Shown here: one piece after another, positions 21,952 through 31,039 of the stretch
How positions within the stretch are numbered: the stretch's first letter is position 1
Layout of the letters: each line of letters begins with the position of its first letter
NCBI RefSeq assembly: GCF_016802725.1
Contig: NC_052666.1
Span: forward strand, 6,241,001 to 6,305,000
DNA length: 64,000 nucleotides
Reading direction: 5' to 3'
From: Solenopsis invicta
Lineage: Eukaryota > Arthropoda > Insecta > Hymenoptera > Formicidae
Made by a program: the position numbers and the translations under genes
The notes under the pieces: generated by a model
Database searches by the model: none
Told to the model about the DNA's origin: nothing
Seen by the model: the letters and a program-made list of their open reading frames with translations, nothing else

Positions 21952-22040
21952 GTAAGTATTCTACTGAGGTATTGCATTACACTATTTTACACTACTAATG
22001 AGCATTGTGCTAAGATATCGCATTCGTTACTCTGTTGCAG

Positions 22041-23015
22041 CGTACCGACGCGATTAGAAGAATGGCAGTGCGCAACGATGCGTCGCCAAAACCTGTCGCG
22101 CGTCCTAGGCGACTGGGACCACGACGTGTTACTTTCGCCTTTTCGCAAAAAGGCGAAGTCGAATCTCCGCCGCAGCTACCGACGCCACCGGTGCAACGAC
22201 GGCGGCTTCGTCGCTCTTCCAGGTTATCAAACTAGAAAAAGCAAGTACCACTGCGTACAGAGAACTCCGCGTCGCCGGTAAAAGTACCGAGCAACGAAAC
22301 ATCAGCGACCCCACGACGACAATCGCCGACTACGAGCGGCCCAGAAATACCGATGCCACAAATACCGGCACCGGAGGGCGAGCCTGTGAGCATAAACAAA
22401 GATTTGTGCTACACGGTCGACTCCATCTTGCCGTACGCCGTATCGCTGGAGCCGTTTCGCTGTCAATCAAATATATTTACAAGATCAAAGACCATCAGCG
22501 TGTGCAGAAACGGTAAACTGATCATGTACTTAGAGAAGAAGAACCGCTTCCTGGGAACACGTTTGCAGGAACCGCGCCACCGCGAGGTAATTGCAGACGC
22601 ATATGCCATGCCGTACGTCCGATTCTACGTGTGCGCGCATGGCTTAAAAATGACGCGCCAAGCGGGAGAAAATTTTTTAAACACCCTCGTCGACGTCGAT
22701 CACGCCCACGTCGACGTAATCCAGATTCACCACGCGTCCAATTTTTCGCGCAGAGACGACACTAGTGAGGCGTTCCTCGTAAGACTGGATCGCCTGAGCA
22801 GTCTGTTTCGAAAGGCTATAACGTTAAAAGCGAGAAACGTCAAATATCACGTAGGATTTCTCGTCGATTACAGCCATTTTTCGTACAATCAGGCGCCAAT
22901 AAAAACGTTACCCGATAGCGGGGTAACGTTCGCGCAGGCCTACAACGCCGGCGCCAGAATGGCTAAGTGGGAAAATCCTGGGGCGATCGTACCGTTCGTG
23001 ATGTGTCATCGATAA
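22041..23015 (+). CDS. Unrecognised protein, possibly interrupted by one stop
   Basis: The exon begins after GTTGCAG. One frame runs to the stop at 23015 with a single internal TAG near 22236. Upstream of that stop the protein is Arg/Pro-rich (PKPVARPRRLGPRRVTFAF). Downstream, from MPQIPAPEGEPVSINKDL, there are 220 residues of folded-looking sequence with blocks such as PYVRFYVCAHGLKM, DHAHVDVIQIHHASNF and KYHVGFLVDYSHFSY, rich in His, Tyr and Phe. There is no signal peptide or transmembrane helix. I do not know the family. The open frame and composition argue that it is or recently was coding. Its promoter is presumably upstream of the micro-exon array. A mariner has inserted 85 bases past the stop. 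Confidence 0.5.
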
Positions 23016-23100
23016 GGCGACGACACCACCCCTCAAATACGCACTTTCGCCAACGAGACAGCACAATCTGTGAAAGACGTTATGTCGCACGGCCGATATA

Positions 23101-24417
23101 CGAGGTGTGTTCAAAAAGTATCGCGAATTTTGTGTTTTTTCAAAAATTATTTATTTATTCATGAATATCTATTTTGTCCCCTTCAAAGTAATCCCCATGA
23201 GATATTATACACTTGTGCCAACGGTTTTTCCAATCTTCGAAGCACTTCAAAAAATCATTTTTTTTTATCTTGTTCAGCTCCTCCTTCGATGCCGTCTTTA
23301 TCTCGTCAAGCGTAGCGTAACGTCGTCCTTTCATGGGCCTCTTCAGTTTAGGGAACAAGAAAAAGTCACAGGGGGCCAGATCTGGGGAATACGGTGGCTG
23401 CGGCATCATTAGTGTGTTGTTTTTGGCCAAAAAGTCGCGCACAAGCAACGATGTGTGAGCAGGGGCGTTATCGTGGTGCAAAAGCCAATTTTTGTTCTTC
23501 CACAAATCCGGGCGTTTCTGGCGGATTGCTTCGCGCAAATTGCGCATAACTTGCAGGTAATATTCCTTATTGACCGTTCTACCCTGTGGCAAGAACTCAT
23601 GATGCACCACGCTCCTGCAATCGAAGAAAACTGTCAGCAAAACTTTCACATTCGACCGAACTTGGCGCGCTTTTTTCGGTCTTGGTTCGTGCGGCAGCTT
23701 CCATTGAGATGATTGAGCTTTGGTTTCCACGTCATAACCATAAACCCACGATTCGTCACCAGTTATGACCCTCTGGAGCAAATTTGGGTCGTCGCGGACA
23801 GAGTCCAACATCTCATTAGCAATGTTCATGCGATGCTGTTTTTGGTCGCAATTGAGCAATTTTGGTACGAATTTCGCGGCGACCCGTCTCATGCCCAAAT
23901 CATTGATAAAAATCGAATGGCACGAGCCAATCGATATGTTTAGGTCCTCAGCAACTTCTCTAACGGTGATTCGACGATTGGCCAATACCATTTTCTCCAC
24001 TTCATTAATTTTTTCGTCTGTTGTTGAAGTGCTCGGGCGTCCGGCACGCTCTTCGTCGTTCACATCTTCTCGGCCTTCTGAGAACATTTTGTACCACCGA
24101 TAAACGTTGCTTCGGTCCAAGGTAGCTTCTCCGTATGCCACAGTCAACATTCGGAATGCATCCGCGCACTTAATTTCGTTTTTCACACAAAATTTGATAC
24201 AGGTTCTTTGATCCATTTTTTTGAATAGGTAAAAATCGAAGACGATCCAAAACACGTGCAAGCAAAGCAGCTGTCAACAATTAAGTGAACATTCAAAATG
24301 GCCGAGCTTGTCGGCATAAGTGAGAGACATGAGTACCAACATAACGCCACAAAAAGATCGAAATTCGAATATACGTAACCCGCGAAAATTCAAAATTCGC
24401 GATACTTTTTGAACACA
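23101..24417 (-). mobile_element. Mariner transposon, near complete
   Basis: Left TIR CGAGGTGTGTTCAAAAAGTA follows TA. The right end matches it inverted (TACTTTTTGAACACA) but lacks the last few bases, so it may not be recognised by transposase. About 27 bp of the TIR are shared between ends. The element contains one intact minus-strand transposase. Confidence 0.93.
23155..24216 (-). CDS. Mariner transposase, intact, DD34D
   Basis: Cut-and-paste transposase acting on the mariner TIRs at TA sites. I chose the Met of MDQRTCIKFCVKNEIKC as start because it opens the conserved N-terminal domain; an in-frame ATG 15 codons upstream is also possible. That gives about 353 residues, the usual mariner length. 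Two helix-turn-helix regions occupy the first third (DAFRMLTVAYGEATLDRSNV and ITVREVAEDLNISIGSCHSI). The catalytic aspartates lie in TGDESWVYGYD, LLHHDNAPAHTS and PPYSPDLAPCDFFLFP, which is DD34D spacing. There are no stops or frameshifts, so it could be active. An internally deleted sister copy lies at the right edge of the window. Confidence 0.95.
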   Translation of the reverse strand: MDQRTCIKFCVKNEIKCADAFRMLTVAYGEATLDRSNVYRWYKMFSEGREDVNDEERAGRPSTSTTDEKINEVEKMVLANRRITVREVAEDLNISIGSCHSIFINDLGMRRVAAKFVPKLLNCDQKQHRMNIANEMLDSVRDDPNLLQRVITGDESWVYGYDVETKAQSSQWKLPHEPRPKKARQVRSNVKVLLTVFFDCRSVVHHEFLPQGRTVNKEYYLQVMRNLREAIRQKRPDLWKNKNWLLHHDNAPAHTSLLVRDFLAKNNTLMMPQPPYSPDLAPCDFFLFPKLKRPMKGRRYATLDEIKTASKEELNKIKKNDFLKCFEDWKNRWHKCIISHGDYFEGDKIDIHE

Positions 24418-24660
24418 GACGCTGTGGAAGAGAATACAAGACTTCTCCAGGAGCTTCTCGCAGAGAAAGTACAATGAAGATGTGATTGCCAGGATAGATA
24501 AACTAATAGTCACTCAAGCAACTTGAGAAGCCCACCTTGGCGTTGCTGAACAGAGAATTCTTGGGTTGCAGGGTTTCCGTAGAGAGGAAGCTATACAGAC
24601 CATAAGGGGATTACCAATCACCCAGGATAAACATACCACAACACCCCACATTCCCTCTCA
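24418..24660 (+). pseudogene. Possible coding debris
   Basis: Just past the mariner, frames read EENTRLLQELLAEK and, one frame over, YNEDVIARIDKLIVTQAT, then EAHLGVAEQRILGLQGF, as if a helical, coiled-coil-like protein had suffered frameshifts. It may continue the frame interrupted by the mariner. No family recognised. Confidence 0.25.
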
Positions 24661-25490
24661 AGAAGACAAAGAAAATGGCTGGGGAGGATTCTTTATGTTT
24701 TGACGTGCCTTGTATGCTACCCTTCAGATACGGCAAAACTTCTTATGACTAATCTACCTCTAAGTAGTTTTTATACACTCTCAGAGTATCAGAGTATCCT
24801 AGGAAACGTAAAAAGTAATGAAAATTTCTTCCATTAATTTTAGTGGTAATAATTTCTACTTTTCACATTTCCGCCTTAGAAAAAATGTTACTCCGTTCCG
24901 GTGTAACATCTTACTCTTGACTCATTACGCGCACAACAATTTTCTTTGAGGATGTCAGGATCAATACCTTTTTTTTTAAATCAATGTTATCCAACATTTG
25001 TATGAGTATATTCTAATTATAGTTTTTACCGTTTGACAGATAAGTGATGGCTGATTGTATTCCTCACATATCTCGCTCCATGCAAGTTGGATGGTTTTTT
25101 TTTGTTTTTATTTTAGACTTGAAATTGAAATGTATTAGTGTTTATGTCTGTTGCCTACTCATTTTTATTTTATAGCTATTTTGTTGTAGCGCACAACGTT
25201 CCGTCTTAGGAATGGTATTAGTTTAAAATTATTATAAGTTTTTGAATATGTCATATTATTTTTTGTATTTACCTGACAAATGGCTTATCCCCCTTGGGAA
25301 ATGAAAAATTTATGATGTTTTTTGTTTTAATATTATTACTTTTACTACCAATTAGCTTATAAATTAACAAATTTGTTACGTAACAGAATATGTAACATGT
25401 AAGAACAAAATATACAAGTGTACTAAATATTTTTTTTTAAATTACTGAAATATATGTAATTAAAGTTACATTTCAAAACGGGTTTATTCT
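24661..25490. other. AT-rich DNA, no gene seen
   Basis: Low-complexity A/T-rich sequence. No supported coding or repeat feature. Confidence 0.5.
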
Positions 25491-25530
25491 TCCAGTTACA
25501 ACATCACAAAGTTCTTATTCAAAACATTCA

Positions 25531-25692
25531 AAACATTAATTTTTTTAATGAAGAAGATGGAGAAGATGAAGAAAGTGAACAAATACGTGCATCAAAACGT
25601 TACATTCGTGATAAAGAAAATCCATTCAAATTTTTTAACAAACGAGAATTTTAAAAAAAATTTCGATTTTCAAAAGATTTTGTAATACACGG
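25531..25692 (+). pseudogene. PIF/Harbinger transposase N-terminal fragment, inverted copy
   Basis: Reads NFFNEEDGEDEESEQIRASK, then RYIRDKENPFKFFNKREF, and matches the start of the minus-strand transposase near 27700-27540 in the opposite orientation. It is a second, truncated copy of the same first coding block. AT-rich low-complexity sequence follows to about 26050, with a short (GT)n tract near 25810. Confidence 0.7.
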
Positions 25693-26059
25693 TAAAAAGA
25701 AAAAAAAATTAAAAAATTTTTTTTTAATATTTTTTTTATTTAACATTGTTCTTATATTTAACATGTTGTGACTGCAAAAAAAATGTGTATACATAAATTC
25801 TGTTTGCATGCATATGTGTGTGTATGTGTGTGTGAATAAGTGTATTTGTGCAAGGTATTAATACATCAATATTTAATATCATCATTAATCATGTTTAACA
25901 ACTAATTATAATTATATAAAAATAAAAAGATAATGCAAAGTGATGAGATTAACGTGTTACTTAATAACATTTATCTACTTGTATATATGTACTATATTTT
26001 TTATTTTTACTACTTTGTAATGTATAATCATAAACTGTTTAGTACAATATTATTATTGT

Positions 26060-27712
26060 TATAAAAATAGACAAACCTTATTTCTTCATCAGTAACAGGA
26101 TTATTAATTGGCGTGAGCAAAAAAGGCAACGACGGATATCCAGCATCACCAATGAGCATTCCGTTTAATTAGCGTTCTGTGTATCGCATGTATACGTATG
26201 CGTGAGTTTTGGAATATACGGCTATCGTGTTCCAGGCCATTCTAGTACAATATCCAATATTTCGTTACACGGTTCAACAACAACCTATAAAAAATAAATA
26301 ACCAATGAGCATATTCTTCAAGCTTCCACAAATATTTGCTTCAAAGTAAATTGCTACGCGGGTTATTTTCATGTCTTTTGCAAACATTATAGTTCACTTC
26401 ATTTCGGTGAAAGATAGCCTGATAAACTAAGTATCAGACTGCTTCTCGCTCTAATGAAATTAACTGTAATATTTATGAAACGTTGATATTTTATGATGTT
26501 TTAAAACACAGAGATCGCAAAACAACTTACTCTTTTAAATTACAATGAGAAAAAAATCTATAAAGTCTTTACATTTAAAAAATAATTTAAAATATTTAAA
26601 TGTTATTATTGTTACGACCGAAAAGGTCGTGTCGTATTTTCGCACTCGCGCACTACTAAACAAGCGCGTTCGCAAATAAAGAGCAGACTTATATTTTAAA
26701 AATGACTTTATTAATTTGACAAACTGTCAAACCGAAAGTCAGAACATAACAACAACCCGTCGTTAACAAACGACAGTTCCTTTTCTTAATCAATCGAAGC
26801 CCAACAACATTCATGCGATATTCAAATATACACGGTCGTAACAATATATAGTTTTTTGTATTACTCATCTTATAACATTATAGGATGAACAATACAAACT
26901 TTTAGAGAAAAGTATCCTTTTCGATTGGGATATATTTTATTAATATTCTGGAACCTTGTATGAGTTAATCGAATATGTGTACAGTCTATCGATCCATCAA
27001 TCGAAGGAAGACCTATCCCTCCAGGGCCATATCCAAATTCTTTGAATAAACGTCTGTTTTCAGTGCGTGCTTGATCAGATGTTGGCATTTTTATGTATCT
27101 CCTGATATTACTTGCTATTAAACAAGAAATTCTAATAATGATGCGTGATATTGTTGGCTGTAAAATTTGAACCACCCAATTTGAACATTATATCACTCAC
27201 AACAAGCTGTAAAAATAAATTGAATATTATTTATAATATATTCATATTATTTAAAAAATGATAATTTAAAAGTACATTTATAGAAATAATTAAAAAAAAT
27301 ATTTATCGAAAAAAATTTATACATACATTAATATTTCAATATATATTTACTTGTCACAATAAATGTTTTTTCAAATTATTTTTTAAAATAAAAGTAATAC
27401 ACTAACCTGAAAACTTGCTATTGTATAGAATCTTAAACAAATCCATAATTGTAAAACTGGAGAGATTGGTAAACCACGATTATTGATTTTTGCTAGTCCT
27501 TCCTCTACTAATGGTAAAATACTGTGTATTACGGATTCCTTCAAAAATCAACATCTTTTTTTAAACTCTCGTTCGTTAAAAAATTTGAATGGATTTTTTT
27601 TATCACAAATGTAACGTTTCGGTGCACTTATTTGTTCATTTTCTTCATCTTCTTCAGCTTCTTTATTAAAAAAATTAATGTCTTGAAGGTTTAAATCTGA
27701 TAAATCCAGTCT
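26060..27712 (-). pseudogene. PIF/Harbinger transposase (HARBI1-like), broken
   Basis: The nuclease of PIF/Harbinger elements, using a DDE-type RNase H fold (DDE_Tnp_4). In order on the minus strand: an acidic N-terminus with KRYICDKKNPFKFFNEREF; LPISPVLQLWICLRFYTIAS, a HARBI1 hallmark; GYGPGGIGLPSIDGSIDCTH with the first catalytic Asp in IDG and the following HIRL; NRKGYFSLKVCIV; WPGTR..RIFQNSR in broken frames; and MLIGDAGYPSLPFLLTPINN with the second Asp (GDAGYP). Introns or decay separate the blocks, several stops occur, and a 234-bp solo LTR splits it. It is not functional. I could not assign its TIRs. Confidence 0.88.
26610..26843. mobile_element. Short solo LTR, 234 bp
   Basis: Ends TGTTACGACC and GGTCGTAACA, a perfect 10-bp inverted repeat of TG...CA form. 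On the minus strand AATAAAGTCATTT and, further on, CTCTTTATTTG lie in LTR-like positions. The flanks (TTAT and ATAT) do not give a clean duplication. It interrupts the Harbinger transposase. Family not identified. Confidence 0.6.
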
Positions 27713-27835
27713 TAAGGGCACTTTGTTTACACAATTTTTTTTCTTCTTTTACACAATTTTATTTTCTTCTCCTGCATGAACAGAAATGTAGTTTAGCGCA
27801 TTACAATTTCCAATTTTTTAATGCTAAGCTCTATG

Positions 27836-28041
27836 GAAAACGGAATACTATTCTAACCTCAAATTGTAAGTTTTAGGAATCTAAAAATTTATATTTACTA
27901 TATTTTATAACAAAAAACTGATTTCTATACCAGAAAAAAAACCATAAAAAAGTGAAATATGTATTTTTTATTATATTAGGCAACAATAGAAAAATTTTTT
28001 AATTAAAAATTAATTTGAGATTAGAATAGTACTCCGTTTTA
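27836..28041. repeat. Inverted repeat pair, about 29-bp arms
   Basis: AACGGAATACTATTCTAACC at the left and, inverted, AACGGAGTACTATTCTAATC at the right, with arms extending to about 29 bases and some 147 bases between. Possibly a small MITE. No target duplication was established. Confidence 0.7.
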
Positions 28042-28494
28042 CGTAAGTCACTTCGTAAGGAGCCTGGCCGTTAAAAATTAGAAAATCGGAACCTCCACTT
28101 TTGTTACTTTTCCAAAATTCCGTTTTCCGAAATTCTGACTGTCACAGGACATACCTTTATGATCCTTCAGCTCCTTGATGATAGTTTCCCGTCTTTCTTG
28201 TAGGTTTTACAGCTTTGCTTAAGTCTACTTCGACCTCGACTTGGCGAAGATCGTCTTGTTTAGCTGCACATACGTCATACAAGACGTCTTATTATGACTA
28301 TGAATTCATGACTAATAAGATAGTCTTAAATCTGTTCTTATTTCTGAATAAGATCCGTCTATGAATCGAGACAAGACCGAACAAGACTTATTTTTCAAAC
28401 AAGATCGTCTTCGACAAGTCTTGACTTGAGATTTTACTCAAGCATTTGCTTGATTCATGACTATGAAAATAGAGGGCAGCTTAAGAACGTACTT
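28042..28494. other. Palindrome-rich spacer
   Basis: Contains scattered inverted motifs built from AAGAC/GTCTT and GACTATGAAT, for example GAAGATCGTCTTGTTT near 28247 and AAACAAGATCGTCTTCGACA near 28398. Similar phrases continue past the CsRn1 element at 34397-34435, so this was one piece before that insertion. Probably an unclassified foldback-type repeat. Confidence 0.45.
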
Positions 28495-28720
28495 TGTGGC
28501 ATCCTTACACTTTTTTTAACTTACACTTACACTTTCTACACTCGTTATCGATTTTATTGTAAAGATATTCAACTATCTTTTGTTACATAGCAACACACTA
28601 AACTCTTGTTGTTATAAACATTTACTAGATTTTTATTCTGCCTGTCAAAGAGTTTACACGTCTAAATAAATATCTCTCTATTAAATATAAATCTAGCAAT
28701 TTATTCAATAAGTCGCTACT
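28495..28720 (+). repeat. 5' LTR of the CsRn1-like element
   Basis: Starts TGTGGC and ends AAGTCGCTACT, where the 3' LTR ends in CTACA. Strong similarity to 34168-34392. Confidence 0.92.
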
Positions 28721-28722
28721 TT

Positions 28723-28740
28723 TGGTGACTCCGATGTGAT
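28723..28740 (+). promoter_or_regulatory. Primer-binding site, tRNA-Trp type
   Basis: TGGTGACTCCGATGTGAT lies just inside the 5' LTR and resembles the TGGTGACCCCGACGTGA primer site known for CsRn1-clade elements. Confidence 0.7.
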
Positions 28741-28875
28741 AACGATGTGTGTTGAAATATCTTATGACGCGGGAAGTTTAATTTCTGAAGTGCCATTTGG
28801 TGTCTTCAAAAATCTTCAAATTTTGATTCCTAGATAGTCTTGGCTCTTCTCTGGAAGCATCAGACCATTAATAAA

Positions 28876-31027
28876 ATGCCTGTGAACAAACCTCCTGTTA
28901 TATCTGAGTCAACTCAGTCGACTTCAACTACTTCAACTTCAGCGTCAACTGTGAGTCTTCAACAACAGGCCGGAACGGAAATTTTAAATTTACCTTCTGG
29001 TATAGAACATCAATCATTGGGTGAGTCCACTCAGATCCACTCTAATGAATTTCGCCTGTTGAAACTTCCACCCTTTTGCAACCCAAGCTGTGGTTTGCTC
29101 AGATAGAGAGTAAATTTATCGTATACCGTATCCGTTCCGAAGATGTAACGCTGGTGGTTTTCGTGCAGTTGCGGTAGGTGTCAGGATAGGGTTGCGGATA
29201 AGCTCGCCGGATTGGTCGGGTTCGGTAGAATAATCGCACTCGGTATTTAGTTGACAAAAATACTAAATCTTTATTTAGATGGGGTATTTACATGTGGTTG
29301 CATAGCTTATTGAGTCTAACGCCTCGTGACAAGTGGACCCAGCCTAAGCGGGGACGCGGTTGGCTCGCGGTGGTCGCGTACGACCAATCGCCGTTGAGCG
29401 GTCAGAACTGCGAGCGTCGGTAACGGTAAACGCACGGTGACGCGTGGAATAACGAGAACGCTAGCCGAGATTGAGTCACAAGACAAGAATTATAATAACC
29501 GCAAGAATACGAATGAAACAGTAAAGTGACAAAGAAAATAATTCTAACTTACAAAAGAAACATAATAAGAACTGGATTACTAGAACCGCGATAATACTGA
29601 CGGAATCGTAAAAACTACCGAAATCTTACTTAACTAATCGCGTGGTTTGAAACGGACATGGTGTCCGGGGTGATTGGGGAGCCGCGGAACGCGGGATCGG
29701 AGCGACGGCGGCGATTCCGCGCCTCGCCCGAGCCGCCTCGTGCAAAATGAGGCGAAGGTCTCGTCAGGGCGCGGATGCCCTGACGAGGCTTTAGGTTACA
29801 AGAGAATCTTCCCTGAGGGAGAGGACGGATGTGATTGGCCAGGGATACCCAGCCTGCGGACTCGACGAGGATGCTCGTCGTGGACGGTGATTCGCCGAGG
29901 ATACTCGGCTACGGAGCACGGCGAGGATGCTCGCTGTGATTGGCTGTGTACGGTATTCGGTATGGCAGGATTAGCCGAGGATCCTCAGCTAGCCGGAACG
30001 ACGAGGATTCTCGTCGATGGGAGTCGGGATGAGGCGAGTATTTTCGTCCTCTTGGGAGTCGGAGTGCGGTCGAGGATTCTCGACCTGTCGGATTTGGCGG
30101 ACCGGGAAGATCTGACTCGGCGTTCCCACTGCCGGCTTATATATCCGAATGCACGGTTGGGCGGACCAATCCGCGCGTTCGGTCGGCTGGTCCGGCGTGG
30201 GAACGTTGCCGAACGCCACGGGCGGCGTGCGTGCTGCCGCGACGGTGATCGCGACGGCAGGTTAGCCTGGTGCGCGCACGTGGCGTTCTGCCGGTGTATT
30301 GCTCGGGTGGACGGAGCGGAGTGGCCGTGCGCGCGAGGTGGAGGGGCGTTTTGTTACAAAGATATTAAATATAGTTCTGTTATTCGTCATCTCAATGAAC
30401 AAGCTTTAGTCGCGATATCGAATATTGTTGAAAATCATCCTGAAATTGATAAATATAATCAATTAAAAAGCACTCATTCACCGCTTCACGGATTCTGAAA
30501 AAAAACGTTTGAAACAATTATTAACCGGTATTGAGTTAAATGACAAGAAATCTTCAGAACTTTTACGCGAAATCCATTAATTATCCGGTGGTTCTTTAGT
30601 GGATAACATTTTACATTCAATTTGGCTACAACGCTTATTATCTAGAGTTCAAGCAACTCTTGCTGTTGTCGAAAACGTACCTTTAGTAAAACACTCGGAA
30701 CTTGCAAATAAAATTGTTGAACGTGATACTGGTTTTCAAGTCGCAAATGTTAATACGCAATCAACCTCTAAACAACCGGATTTTTCTGAATTGGAACGAA
30801 GAATCGCTGCGCTTGAAGTTTCTCATCGTCGTGGCCGATCTTCTAGCCGATCTAAAAGCAAATCAAAATTTAGATCAAATTCACGAAATAAAAAACCTAC
30901 TTCTAAAGATCAGCCAATTGTTTTTATTATAAAAAATTTGGCGATAAAGCAAAGAAATGTACCATTCCTTGCACGATGTCAAAAACTCTTACTGACTCTC
31001 AGGAAAACTAGAAGCGTCGTTAAAGAT
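28876..31027 (+). pseudogene. CsRn1-like gag, split by a solo LTR
   Basis: Starts MPVNKPPVISESTQS and reaches FRLLKLPPFC before a stop near 29105. After the nested LTR it resumes with YSSVIRHLNEQALVAISNIV, then SIWLQRLLSRVQATLAVVEN and a basic stretch with repeated RSKSKSKF-type residues. A Cys/His segment typical of this clade's nucleocapsid is in a shifted frame near 30940. The capsid-like region is recognisable, but several stops and frameshifts make it non-functional. Confidence 0.8.
29144..30358 (-). mobile_element. Solo Ty3/gypsy LTR, 1,215 bp
   Basis: Minus-strand LTR of a family related to the 1,164-bp LTRs: on the minus strand it begins TGTAACAAAACGCCCCTCC and ends with CCAGCGTTACA. 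Perfect AAGA duplications at 29140-29143 and 30359-30362 flank it. It carries the same kind of paired CGAGGAT..TCG motifs and the ATATAAGCCGGCAGTGGGAA block. It lies in the gag of the CsRn1-like element. Confidence 0.92.
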
Positions 31028-31039
31028 TGAGGCTGCTTA

